Source: Azadirachta indica
Lineage: Eukaryota; Streptophyta; Magnoliopsida; Sapindales; Meliaceae
Assembly (NCBI GenBank): GCA_022749755.1
Contig: CM040445.1
Location: 15,149,182-15,213,181 of the forward strand
DNA: 64,000 nucleotides
Reading direction: 5' to 3'
Shown: positions 26,121-38,240 of the stretch, in pieces
How the letters are laid out: the number at the start of each line of letters is the position of its first letter
How positions within the stretch are numbered: position 1 is the stretch's first letter
The notes under the pieces: generated by a model
The model's database searches: none
The model's input: the letters and a program-made list of their open reading frames with translations, nothing else
Told to the model about the DNA's origin: nothing
Program-made: the position numbers and the translations under genes

Positions 26121-27764
26121 GGAACGATGAAAGGCCGGCCTTTTTCCCAACTCCAAATCACTGAAAGACTAGGAGTATTTCTCAAATGTTGTGAATCAAT
26201 TTTAGGTTTTTTTCTTTTAAGATTTGTTTCTTATGTTAATTGTTTCTTTAGCTGAGTAATGTTGTTCAGTTTACAAACATTAACGGGAATTATGTCCTGC
26301 CTTTAAATTACATTCAATGGTAGCTCCATATTAATAATTTACTTCATAACACGTCCCCGTTTGGGCCTGAAAATCCCGTCCTCGGCCCGATTCTGTTTAC
26401 ACTAAAACGGGGACGGGCTGGGCTTAGAATGGCCTCGTTTTCTAAAAGGCATGTTCCGACCATACCCTTGTCCTGAATAATCGTGGTTGGCTTCATTTGA
26501 TCTCTCTTATTGTTTTTCTTTACCGAAAAACAAAATGTTTAGATCGTACAAATATTAAATCCATTAGTTTAATATGTTTAAGCCAATGATATTCTAATGG
26601 TTTTAGACTTGATACAAATTCTAGACAAAATATCAAATTTTATTGGTTTAAATATATATTTAAGGTATTTATTTAAAATTAATCTTTACAATTCTCATTT
26701 TCTGAGTTAACCTGGAGTACTAATAATTTTCAATTTCCTGTGAAGTAGTAGAATTTTTTTAATTTCTCTTCAAACTCTATAATTCAAATTTATTTTAATT
26801 CTATTTTTCATATTTTTTGAACAATAATAATCTACCTTAATTCTCATTTATTTATTTTTATTCTATTTTTTCAAATGTAATCAAATGACTACAAAACATT
26901 ATCAAAGCAATAATTATTGAAATCTCATAGGAGATATGTAATAATACCTTGTAATAATAATAATGATACGAATTAAAGTGTCATATCTTTTCAACAATAC
27001 CAATACTACAATTTAGTTTTTTTATATATCAAATTATCTATTTACATGTTATATCGGTAATTTAATTAAAATAAGCACTTGATTTCTTTTAAAAATATTT
27101 AAAAAAAATAAAAATAATTGACAAATAATCACCAATTTATCTAAGAATTTTAATTTACAAAATTAAAAATCATATTTATTAGTTCTTCTTATTACTGAAA
27201 TTTTGAGCAAATTTTTTTAAAAAAATAAAAATAATAAAGAACTTAATTGATTAAAGAAATGGACTCACATGTATTATGTTTCAAAATTTTGTATAATGCA
27301 AGGACTGACCGACAAAAGAAGCCCATTGTCATGCTCGGCCCGTTTTAAAAATGAAGATGATTTTTCAACCTTATCACCAGCCCCATTTTTATGGCTCTTT
27401 CTTTTTTTTTCCTAAATTATTGTTCTCAAATCTTCAGTTTGGATGGATTAGACTGGGTTTATTCATAAATTTAATTTAATATAGTGGTGAGATAGAGTTT
27501 TTGTCATCCTCTTTCTCTTTGCATCATAATAGGGTAAGCATGATCACACGTGGTAGTTGTTGGCCATTGAAATGGAAACAAAAACCTCCGTATATTTAAT
27601 ACATCGCAAAAGGATAACAATTTTTACTTTTATTTTATTATCCTCCAAGTTAAAAAATATTAGAGCCAACTTATTATTTTCAATTTAAATTTCTTCTAAC
27701 AATTTAGTTGCAATTCTTTTTGTACCAACAACCGCTTGCTTGTTTTCTCCTAATAAACAATATT
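26121..27764. other. Intergenic DNA with old MITE fragments
   Basis: The TOM5 3' UTR lies at the start. Two GC-richer patches (about 26350-26480 and 27300-27385) share cggcccg and gccccat-type phrases and look like pieces of a degraded MITE. The rest is AT-rich without coding potential. Confidence 0.45.
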
Positions 27765-28546
27765 GTTGAATCGAGCTAATCGGTTTGATAGGTTCAATTA
27801 TTTTTATTATGGTTTAAATTAAAAAATTACATTTTTTTTTATCAAAAACTTGAAATAATTGTGAATATGATTATTTAAATAATTTAATTATTTATAAATG
27901 ATTGATACATGTGTGTGACGGTCCAAATCAAAAAGTTTAAAATTTTTTATAACTATATAGTTAAGTTTTAACTTGAACAACAAATATGTTAAACTTAAAA
28001 ATAGAAAAATAAAAATAATAAATAATATTGACTTTTGTACTCTTAAGAAAAAAGGAATATAAATTCAAAAAAAAAGATTTAAAATTAAAATTTTTTTAAT
28101 AAGAAAGAAAGATAAAAATTTACCGAACTCAAATAATGATTTAGAGATTTTAAACACACAATTATGTATGATGATATTAAAAATCTCAAAAAAATCCTCA
28201 AATAATAGAAGCTTTACAACTCTTGAATATGGCTTATAAAATAATACTTTGGTTCATGAAAATGATCAACCGTTACACTAAAATTACAGTCAAATTAGAT
28301 CCCTCAATAGTTTTACCATCCAATTAATTAGCTCAGCAATTTGTTTGCCTTCTCTTTAAGCAGTGATATCACTATTTGATATAAGATATCATAACATTAA
28401 ACATATATAACCATTTTTGAATGAAATAATCATATTGATAATATTTGTATGTACCTCATATGAATAATTATTATGCATATACATAAGTGGGTATTGAAAA
28501 ATTTCATAAATTCAAAGTTATTTGAAGATCATCAAATGAGAACAGG

Positions 28547-28604
<58 letters not shown>

Positions 28605-29580
28605 ACCTTTAGCTTATATTAATATCATTGAACATAAAATGATAATATGATAATGATAATGATAGCAAAGACTACAAATTACTGATATTATCAATATGAT
28701 TATTTCATTCAAAAATGGTTGTATATGTTTAATGTTATGATAGCTTATATCAAATAAAAAATAGTGATATCACTGCTTAAAGAGAAGGCAAACAAATTGC
28801 TGAGCTAATTAATTGGATGGTAAAACTATTGAGGGATCTAATTTGGCTGTAATTTTAGTGTAACAGCAAATCATTTTCATGAACCAAAGTATGTTATAAA
28901 GACATTCAAGAGTTTTCATATTTTGCATGTTTGTGTTTTCAAATTCTAATTTTTTCAATTAAACCAGTCCACTCAATGCGATTTTTTATGTCTATTGGTC
29001 CAATGAAAATTTAACATTTATCATTTATTATTTGAGAAATTTTTTGTGGCTTTAAATATGATCATATATAATTGTGTGTATAAAATCTCTAAAATACTAT
29101 TTGAGTTTAGTCAAATTTTATCTTTCTTTCTTATTAAAAAAAAATTTAATTTTAAATCACTTTTTATCAAATTTATAATCCTTTTTTCATAAAAATACAA
29201 AACTCATTATTACTTATTATTGTTATTTTTTTATTTTTAAAGCTAATAAATTTATTGTTCATATTTATACTAGATTCTACGTTAATTTAAAAGTTGGTAG
29301 AAAATTGAAATATTGACCAATTTTGGTTACTAGTTCTTAAAATTGAGAATCGAAAAATTTGATCAGGTTTTAGTTTAAACGTTAAAATTAAAAAATAAAT
29401 TATAATTTATAGAATTTTAAACTTTTATCATCACACAGATGTACTAACCATTTATAGGTAATCATATTATAGTAGAATAATCATACTCACAATTGTTTCA
29501 AGTTTTAGACAAAAAATATTTTTTTTTTAATTTGAACCGAAACAAAAACAAACAAAACAAAAACCGATCGATTCGATTTT
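27765..29580. repeat. Long foldback (inverted repeat) built from ends of the 44.1-47.3 kb gene
   Basis: The left arm (about 27765-28460) and right arm (about 28680-29580) are inverted copies. The inner 220-250 bp are the most alike, more than 90 percent by eye, for example gcagtgatatcac at about 28361 against its complement at about 28767. The right arm holds about 100 bp that the left arm lacks. Each arm contains, in order, sequence like the 5' flank of the gene at 44113 (up to ttcatgaaa, equal to 43995) fused directly to sequence like that gene's last codons and 3' UTR (28262-28370, compare 47250-47360). The loop includes (AT)n and (AG)n microsatellites (28547-28600). A transcript through this region would form a long hairpin. 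Confidence 0.75.
28547..28600. repeat. (AT)n(AG)n microsatellite in the foldback loop
   Basis: About 12 AT units followed by about 15 AG units, without interruption, in the spacer between the two arms of the foldback. Confidence 0.9.
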
Positions 29581-30011
29581 TTTTGGTTATGTACTGTACA
29601 TGGGTTCATTTATATTTCTTTAAATTGAACTATGCAATTAGGCTAAAATAAGGTTTACCCAACCCCAGCTTTAACTAATTATACTATAGTACAGTTCAAA
29701 ATTTACCACAAAAAGGGGTGTATGCTCTCAAATTAAAAGAAATTTATTGTCTTACATTGCTGAGAGAATTAAAAAATAATTTCCGTTAAATTTTATCAAG
29801 CTATTATCTAATAAAATTTATTATTAATTATTTCATTTAACTAATAAAATTTATTGTGTCAAAATAAGGAAAAAACTATAAGATTCCTGAAATATTGTGT
29901 AAACTACATTTTAATTTACGTAATTTAGAAATTACCCATTTTAACTTTAATTTGTTGAATAAATCAAGTTCAGAAGCAACCTGCTTTCGTCCCTTATTTC
30001 TTAAAATTAAT
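29581..30011. repeat. Flank of the foldback shared with 40.6-41.0 kb
   Basis: Landmarks such as actatagtacagttcaaaat and ctctcaaattaaaagaaatt recur in the same order at about 40680-40745, and again more diverged near 43000. It is the left end of the tandemly duplicated block and ends where the 30.0-34.4 kb insertion begins. Confidence 0.6.
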
Positions 30012-30536
30012 CATACTATCTCGTAGATTAAGAAATTTGAAGTTTAATTGTTGACAACGATTTTGGCAATTAGTATCCAACACACAATTTTTCTCTTTCC
30101 TTCCATATATCTATAAAAGGAAAGGCAGATTAGGGGTGTCGGTTTCTTGACGTCCTTTGATGCCAAGTTAGTAGGGTTTTCTTTGTAAAAATAATTTGAA
30201 AAATGTAGTAAAAGAATCTGAGAAACATAGTACAAATAGTCTTGGAAGCATAGTAAAAATAATTTGGGAAGCATATTTAGAATAAGAAAATTAAAGAAGC
30301 CATAGTCTCATTTTTTATGTACCTTCTCTTAGCCGAAAAAGTCATATTTTTTTAACTGCTAATCATAAGGAGTGGAGCTTGCTAGTTTTCCTTTTTATTG
30401 GGGTTTTTGTCACCCACTATAACTCAGTTATTCAGTTATTAACTCTTCACGGTAGTATATTTTTTTCTATAACATCGACCCTCAATTTTCAGTAGCGATA
30501 ACTCATTAGTTCGTTGCTAGAAACTTGAAGTTTTAA

Positions 30537-31086
30537 GTTATTTTTTTCTGAGCAAAAGAACATAGGATAATAGCTTAGTTATCTTTTTTGAGCAAAGAAT
30601 AGAGAATATTAGCTCAATTATTTTTTTTTGAGCAAAAGAATATACAATACCAGCTCAGTTATTTTTTCCGATCAAAATAATATAGAATACCAGCCCAATT
30701 ATATTTTCTGAGCAACAGAATATAGAATACTAGTTCAGATATTTTTCTTAAGCAAAAGAATATAGAATACCAACTCAAGTATTTTTCCTGCACAAAAAAA
30801 TATAAAATACTAACTTAAGTATTTCTCCTGAACAAAAGAATATAAAATACTGTCTCAAGTATTTTTTCTGAGCAGTAGAATATTGACTCAAGTATTTTAT
30901 CTAAGCAGTAAAATATGATCAACTTAAGTATTTTTCTAAGCAAAAGAATTTAGGCTCAAGTATTTTTTCTGAGCAGTAGAATGTCAGCTCAAATATTTTT
31001 GCTAAGCAAAAGAATACAGGCTCCAATATCTTTTCTTAGCAGTAAAGTGTCGGCTCCAGTATTTTTTCTGAGCAACATAATATCAG
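30537..31086. repeat. Minisatellite, about 15 units of 33-41 bp
   Basis: Units have the pattern agtattttttctgagcaaaa followed by gaatatagaatac and an agctca-type end. The first eight units are about 40 bp; later ones are about 33-36 bp because part of the gaatat block is lost. It lies just inside the left direct repeat of the 30.0-34.4 kb insertion. Confidence 0.85.
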
Positions 31087-31199
31087 ATATCAACTTTTAT
31101 GCATTAATCAAGCAGCCATACACGTTGCCGAGCTCATGCTCTCTAAGGTTTGCACACCGGGTTGCTGCTTGGGTAGCTGTCATAGTCTGGTAGCTATGC

Positions 31200-33800
31200 C
31201 TAGCAGCCTATGGAAGGCGCTGAAGAAGAGCTGGATTCTCTGTGAGCATGCATAATGAAGGAATGGCCAACATGTTCAGGATTTTCAGCGAACTGAACTG
31301 GATCATAAGTCGCAGGGCCAACAAGGTAGTTGTTCTTGTAGCACTTCTGCATCATGCTTGCTCTCTCTTCTAGCAACACTAGAAAGAATTGCCAGGCCTT
31401 CTTTTGCTAAGTCAGGGCATGTGCTTTCTTGAAAGGAGCACATAATTGCAGAACAGCATGCATGAACCTTAGAAGAAGATTGACCATTGTTGTGCAACTC
31501 ACTAGAACTGTTGCCTTTCTCATCCTTCGCTGAAAGAATATCAATGGCATTACTCATGAGCTGAGGACAGAAAAGAAGTGCCTTAGTAACGACAACAGAT
31601 GCTGGATCATTGGATTTTCTTCAGAAACATAATAGTCTTCCAAAGCACGTTAAGGAGAATCACTTGATTCCCAATAGCAAACTTGGTAAGTAATCCTCTC
31701 AAGGTGCATGCTTATGATTTAGAAAATGTGCAACTAACCTATCTTCGTAGAAAGTTTTGATTGCCCTTGGAGAAGTATCATTTGACCATACCACCTTGAT
31801 TAACTTGTGTACTTTTTGTTGATCAGCAAAAAGCAACATCAACTCGTCAGAAGCATTCACCAGACGAGCAAGCACAAGTAAAGCAAGAAGGTAGATCTTG
31901 TGGATATTTTGGAAGCATGGAAAGCACAAGCATATCTGATTCTTGCCAGTCAAAACTGAAGCTCAGAAGGCCATGATGCATATTGTTGCAGGAGACAGAA
32001 CAACATTTGTATTTTGAACAATATGGCTAGGAGCATGGCGTTAATCCATATGCGTTCTGTATCTTCAAATTCGGTCTTCCTGTACTGCAGCTTTCTTCAT
32101 ATATGCCCTCGGAGGTTTGACCTCAAGTTCTTGCACTGGAGAAGATCATCTTCCTCTCTAATGATAATCTCCAGTATTTTGCAATGATACAGCTTTTGTA
32201 TTTTAGGAGAGAAAACACATGGGAAATGCCAGCTCCATTTTTGCAAGGACTTTCATCACTCCACAGTTGATTAAAGAAATCAGAGTGATGTTGTCTTTTT
32301 GCACTTCAGCTAGCATTTTGGATCTTCATCCCCTAGGAAGTAATCAGAAAAACAAAGCAAGCCTTAGCTATTTTAAACTATTAATAAATTTTACTAGAGA
32401 TTGAGAATTGCACAATAAAGAGAGAAAAAGAGAATTAAAATGTTAGTAATTGAACTTCGCTATTTTAAGTGCAGTAAGAAGTAATATGCTTTTTGTAATT
32501 AAATCTTTGAGGAAGTAGATTGAAAGCTTCGTTTGGAATAATGCTTATTGCAATCTGGCTTTCTCTCTCGATGATGGTGCATTCAGCTTGCCAACAATGC
32601 TCCTGATACAGCATTACACCCCAAAAGATGTACGCAAAGTCTCCAATTAATCTTAAACCATCTTGATACGATCATTGCAGCCGCGCACCAGGAGATCCAA
32701 AGTTCATTTTGCTCAGAAAGAAAACCCATGTCAGAATCATACAAAGTGCAAATGAACTAGCAAAGAGCCACCGTATATCTGGTTATTCTGGCTTTGAGCT
32801 GAATTACAATAACCAACAGATATGTGAAAGGCCGAGTCGAAATGAACCATTAACCAACATTATTATCTACGCCTTCCTGTTGGTCAGTCAATTTGAAGAT
32901 GGAAGAAATGCTTGCCCAAAGTCAGATAAACCACCGTGTATGGCAACATTGCTTTCATTCTCCATTCATAGCCAAAACTTCTTAATAACTTCACCAGCTC
33001 CCAGAAAATTTAAGACTAACGACTAACACCAAAACACCACGTTGTCAACAATGCCTGCAACCACAATTGCAAGTATGAGAGATTCTGAAGCAGCTTGTTT
33101 AATAATACTTCCCAATACTAGAAGTCCGCCAGTTACGCATCACTTCGCTTAACATGGTATTTCTCTCTGCCAACTGAAGCAATTTAATCATGAAACTGAA
33201 ACAACTTTAGAGCCTCTTCAGAGCAAGAATACACATCCAGCATATGCAGAAACTCATGTTAAACATGGTTAGTTGTTGGGGCATCCTAACAAAAATTTGC
33301 TGACGAACTAAGGAACGAAACAAGAAAATTCTGGAATTCGACAACCAGCGATAACAACTCTCCAACAGAAATCTTAAGAGGATTCACTCAATCATTTCAT
33401 CAAAACAGCTTCAAGGCCAGCTTCATTTTTCCTTCGGTGATGCTTAAAGTTGCAGCAACGGCAGCTTAATTTTGTCAATTCAACTTCTTGACCATATTTA
33501 TAACTGGATAATATTGGGTGGGAAAGACATATCGATGATTACAGCTTCCATACAGTGAGAATAACAACCAAGAATATGGCGGAGTATGGAGGATTGAAGG
33601 GTGGAGCCACGTAAGTTTGCTGGCCATTTCGGCAACTTCTGAGAGTGCTCGAGACCCAGCAATGACTTGAAAATGGGTGACGGAGGAGATGAATTTAGGT
33701 GAATCGTTGAAGTAGGTAAGCTATCATTGTTGGGCGACAGCTGTGGCAGTGGCTGGCTTAGGGTGGCAGTAGCGGCGATAGCTAGGATCGATTTTGGTTT
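31200..33800 (-). pseudogene. Degraded gene-like sequence inside the insertion
   Basis: On the minus strand, two neighbouring frames of 84 codons each (31953-31699 and 31557-31303) read as normal protein, for example ASDELMLLFADQQKVHKLIK and CPDLAKEGLAILSSVARRES, but they are separated by frame breaks. The style recalls helical-repeat (armadillo-like) proteins, which I cannot confirm. Further upstream (32.0-33.8 kb) the base composition stays gene-like without a long frame. A reading as non-coding internal sequence of a retroelement is equally possible. Confidence 0.25.
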
Positions 33801-34469
33801 TTGAAAAATTGTAGCACAGAATAACTTTTCACGTCCTGTGGTTTTTTTATTACCATCGTAATATTTTCACAAATGCTTCCTTTTTTACACCATTATAATT
33901 TCTCCTAAATTCTATGCCACCGTAACTTCTTCCAACGTCATTTTTCATCATTTTTCTTTTCTTAGTTTTCACAGCTTTCAAATTATCTCCTTTTTTTTTT
34001 TTTAAATCAAGAATCGCAATTTTTGTCACTGACTTTTTATACCGCTCTCTATAAACGGTACCAACTGTTAATATCTCATTTTATATATCTATAAAAAAAA
34101 AAAAAAATAAGATACCAGTTTTTTAACAAAAACTCTCCAATACCTAAATTAATAGAATTTTTTTTATAAAAATAATTTAAAAAATATAGTAAAAATAATC
34201 TGGTAAGTATAATAAAATTAATATGGAAAGCATATTCAAAATCAAAAAATTGAAGAAGACGTGGTCTCTCTTTTTTTAGCGTACTTTCTCTTGTATTTTT
34301 TTAACTGCTAATCATGAGAATTAGAGTTTCATAATTTTCTCCTTTTTTTGAGGTTTTTGTCATCTACTACAACTCAATTGTTCAGTTATTGACTTTTCAT
34401 GGTAATATATTTTCCTCCACAATACTAATGAAATTACAACTTATTTTGGGTCGTCATTAGCGTTAAACG

Positions 34470-35585
34470 TAGGGATTCCCCTCCCTTGCCCATCCCTGAT
34501 TTTGACCTTGTTTGACTGTCTAGGTTGCCATCTTTGACTATTATTGACCATTGTCTAATAATATCCATTTTAGTTATAACATATATCATACATAGAATAA
34601 CTTTTTATTTGATTGGTAATCATATAAAGCGAAACAGATTTTAGCCATTTATATCAAGTTCAAACTTCCTTCTTGCATGCATGCTCCTCCGGAAGCACAC
34701 ACTAGAACAAAAGGTAAAAAAGCATACTCGATCAAGCGAGTGATTTTCTTGCCTACTATAGATCCCATATTACCCTATAAACTAAAAATCCATAACCCCA
34801 ATTGCGATGAGAATCCCATTTAGTTGTCCTATATCTGTTTGCCCAGGTACATTTGTAGGCGTGATAAATGTCTTTTTAACATAGCGGCATCCCTTTTTGA
34901 AAGACGTTTGAGTCTCCCCGTTTTTTGTTCTGTTCTCAAATCCTTGAATTTATGAAGTCTTGCTTCTGTAGTGGACCAAGTCTTTATTAAATGCTCTACG
35001 TAATGGTATAATCACTATCGCTATTTGAGCAAGCAAATTTGAAGTTAAACTTTTGGTAATCAAAATATTTATTTTTAAATTTATAATGAATGATTGCTCA
35101 AACGATGATGGTTAGTTTATTACTATGTATAACTTTCAACAAGGATTTGGATGATATTTATGATGATCTAAATGAATGGATTAACGTTGGTCAATGCCAA
35201 TTAATGATTGTTAATGGCAATTGATGATAACCCAAGTGAAGATGGTAAAATATTATGATTTATGAAGGATTTAATTGATTAAATTAAAAAATTATAAACT
35301 TTTATAAATGATGTAATTAATTAAAATAAAAATTATTTTAATCATTTGTCAAATGAAATGGATAAATATATGATTATTTGGAAGAAAATTTAAATTTGAA
35401 TTTAGGGAAAGGAGGATGGGCTGGGGAATGAGACCCATCTCTATCCCTAGTCTGTTTTCAAAGCTAGGATGATTTTTTATCCCGTGTTCGATTTGTTTTT
35501 TGTTTTTTTTTCAAATTTTGTATTCGATCTTTAATTGGAATAGATTGAAGTGGACCTAGTCCCACGAAAACTTTTGCTATCCCTA
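34470..35585. mobile_element. hAT-like non-autonomous element in copy A
   Basis: The left terminus tagggattcc and right terminus gctatcccta form short inverted ends of the TAGGGATGGCAA type common in plant hAT MITEs. The same element is present at 41053-41913, so it was inserted before the segmental duplication. The flanks (gttaaacg and attacata) no longer form a clear 8-bp duplication. No transposase frame. Confidence 0.5.
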
Positions 35586-36689
35586 ATTACATAAAAGTTG
35601 AATGGATAAATTTTAAATTATTAAGATTAAAATATACATTTAAGGATACTTTAAAGATTCAATAATTCTTTTTCTTATCAAAATTCAATTAAATTATGAG
35701 TGTGATGTTTTAAATATTAATTAAAAAAGCATGTTTTGTCAAATAAAATATAACAAAAAATATAAAATATCCAACGACTCTTACGAAATAAATGATAAGG
35801 TGGTGATTTCAAATTTCAATTAACATAAATATAATTAAAGTAGATAAATTTTTTTAATTTGTATTTTAAGATGCAAAGTCCATTAAAAAATATTAATAAT
35901 ATTAAAGATATTAATAATTAAATGAATTATTAATAAAATTTTCTGAATTACTTAGCAGTGAAGAAAAAAAATTGAGAAACAAAAATTAAAACAAGTGGAA
36001 AGCCGGAACTTGGACACGTGGGCTTTTAATATATCAAGAAGAACAGAGGTGGCTTATGATCGACTTATATGTCGGACCCACTAACCACACAGTTTACACG
36101 TCAGAAAATCTAATACCAATTTCAAGTATTTACAAATTTACTATGAATTTTGTAGGAAAAATTTACAATAAAAGTTTGAGAAATATAATATTATTTTTAC
36201 ATATAAATAATATTATATTAATAACTTCTTTTATTTTTAAAATTTTATACCTATTTGATTGGAAAAAAAAATAGAGCATCATAATAAAAATGTTAAATTA
36301 CTAATTTTAATTAAACTAAATGTCAATATATTTTTAAATTTAATACCCTCTTATTATAAATATAGTTAATTAGTACTTTTCAACAATAATTAAATATGAT
36401 TTATTTTGTTAATTTTTTTAATATCATCAACAATAATTAATTATTTCATATAGTTTTTGATACAGTCAAAATAAGTCACTCATTTCTATTTATGTTATTT
36501 TTAATTAAATATGTTACATACTTTTTTAGAAATTTATCGGATTTAATCAACATTCAATTAAGTAATTATTGAAAGAATAAAGAAAGAATATACGTAAATT
36601 TTTATGTGGTTTAGAACTACCTACTCGACAGGACCAAGCCTAACTATTAAATAATTAATAAGTTATAAAAGATAACAAAGAGCAATCAA

Positions 36690-37204
36690 ATATTTCAGTT
36701 CGATTTTTAAAAAATACAATTAAACCGATGTCAATATAGAACCCAATAAAAGTCAAAGTAATTAGTTCAGTTTAGTTAATTTTAGTTCAATTTTTTTAGT
36801 CAAATTTAAAAACAAATTTTTTTAATCTAAATTAAAAATAGTTATAAATATGAATATTTTAATATTGTATAATTACATAGAGATAATTAATACATATTTA
36901 TGAAGATAAAAATTTAAAAATTTTGTCAACAATAATTTAATTTTCAATATTGACGGCCAAACCAAGATCGATCAAATCTTATAGTTTTTAATTTTAAGAA
37001 CTGGTCATCAAACCGGTCAACATTTAAAATTCCCACCAACTCGTAATTAAAATAAAATATAATATAAATGTGATTGAAAAATGCATTAGACTTAAAAATA
37101 AAAAATAATAATACTAAGTAATAACGAGTTTTTTGTATTCTTATGAAAAAAAAAATATAAATTTATCAAAAAAGATTTCAAATTAAATTTTTCTTTGAAC
37201 TTTT
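36690..37204 (+). repeat. Copy of the far-upstream flank of the 44.1 kb gene
   Basis: It follows the order of sequence seen at about 43310-43740 and 27780-28100, including ggttcatca-type and ttaattttaagaactggt phrases and gcattagacttaaaaataaa (compare 43632). It stops at about 37204, where an inverted promoter copy begins. Confidence 0.5.
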
Positions 37205-37228
37205 CTCAATATTATTATCAACATCAAT

Positions 37229-37860
37229 GACAATCCCTATTTGGATAAGAGAAATAGAGTGAGAGGAGTGGATTGTTTGATAAGGAGACTTCTAATTTAT
37301 ATATATAAATAGTAAGAGGAAGACAATTTCATGAATCAAAGTACGTTATAAGACATGTTCAAGAGTTTTAATATTTTTATCTTCCACATGTTCATATTTT
37401 CAAACTCTAATTATATCAATTAACCCGGTCCACTCAATGCAATTTTTGTTGTCTAACGGTTCAATCAAAATTTGACATTTATCACTTATTATTTAAGGAC
37501 TTATTTATCTTATTTGTCAATTTAAACAAGTTTATATATATGTATGTATAAAATCTATATATTACTATTAGGATTTAGTTAAATTTTATCTTTCTTTTTT
37601 ATTAAGAAAAATTTAATTTGAAATCTCCTTTTATAAAATTTATAGTCTTTTTTTTTATAAGAATACAAAACTCATTATTATTTATTATTATTATTTTCTA
37701 TTTTAGGTCTAATATATTTGTTGATCATATTTATTCTAAATTCTACTTTAATTAAGAATTGGTAAAAAATTGAAATATTGACTGATTTGGTTACCAGTTC
37801 TTAAAATTAAAAATAAAAAAATTTGATAAATTTTTAGTTTAGATACAAAAACTAAAAATT
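37229..37860 (-). repeat. Inverted copy of the gene's promoter and 5' leader
   Basis: Read on the minus strand this contains the leader (gagaaatagagtgag on the plus strand near 37250), the TATA-like block and the upstream flank of the gene at 44113, in the proper order and running leftwards. Together with the plus-strand copy at 37860-38190 it makes a head-to-head pair of promoter copies. No coding sequence follows on its left. Confidence 0.6.
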
Positions 37861-38240
37861 GAACTAAGTACAAATACTGATTTAAAGTTTTATACACACA
37901 ATTATGTATAATCATTTTTAAAGAGACAAAAAAGTCCTCAAATAACAAGTAACAAATATCAAAATTGATTGAACCATTAGACAACAAAATTTGTCTTAAG
38001 TGGAACGGTTCAATTGAAAAATTGACACAAATGGAATTTGAAAACACAAACATGCGAAGATAAAAATTCTTGAACACATACTTTGGTTCATGAAATTGTT
38101 TTTCTTCTCTTTACCATTTTCCTATATAAATTATAAGTTTCTTCACCCATCAATCCACTCATCTTACTTTATTTCTCTCATAATCACAATGACAGCAATA
38201 GGAAAAGCAAACGAAACTCCCAAATCAACAAACAACTGAA
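37860..38240 (+). pseudogene. Truncated 5' end of a duplicated copy of the 496-aa protein gene
   Basis: Sequence from about 37860 to 38191 matches 43760-44092 at about 80-85 percent, including tatataaat (38123-38131; 44022-44030), the CT-rich leader and aatcacaatg at the start codon (38189). The frame after this ATG has only 16 codons before a stop and does not resemble the intact gene. The matching 3' end is found at about 39565-39665, so the body of this copy has been lost or replaced. Confidence 0.6.

Larger units (their letters stand above)
30012..34430. mobile_element. 4.4-kb insertion with direct terminal repeats (LTR-element-like, unclassified)
   Basis: The block at about 30090-30480 recurs in direct orientation at about 34070-34430; shared phrases include tatatctataaaa, ttttttaactgctaatcat and gttattgacttttcatggt/gttattaactcttcacggt. 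In the paralogous segment near 41015 the flanks are continuous (aaagttaatgacaaccactt), so this is a presence/absence insertion. The flanks here are ttaat on the left and ctaat on the right, compatible with a 5-bp target duplication. The interior (31.1-33.8 kb) is less AT-rich and holds several broken frames but no recognised gag, reverse transcriptase or integrase. It may be a LARD/TRIM-type non-autonomous retroelement or one carrying captured sequence. Confidence 0.5.

Noticed and set aside
32709..33026. 105-codon plus-strand frame within the 4.4-kb insertion
   Set aside because: No family resemblance; the minus strand of this interval looks more gene-like, and both are broken.
37748..38077. 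109-codon minus-strand frame
   Set aside because: It is antisense to the duplicated promoter copy, AT-driven, and not conserved in the matching region upstream of 44090.
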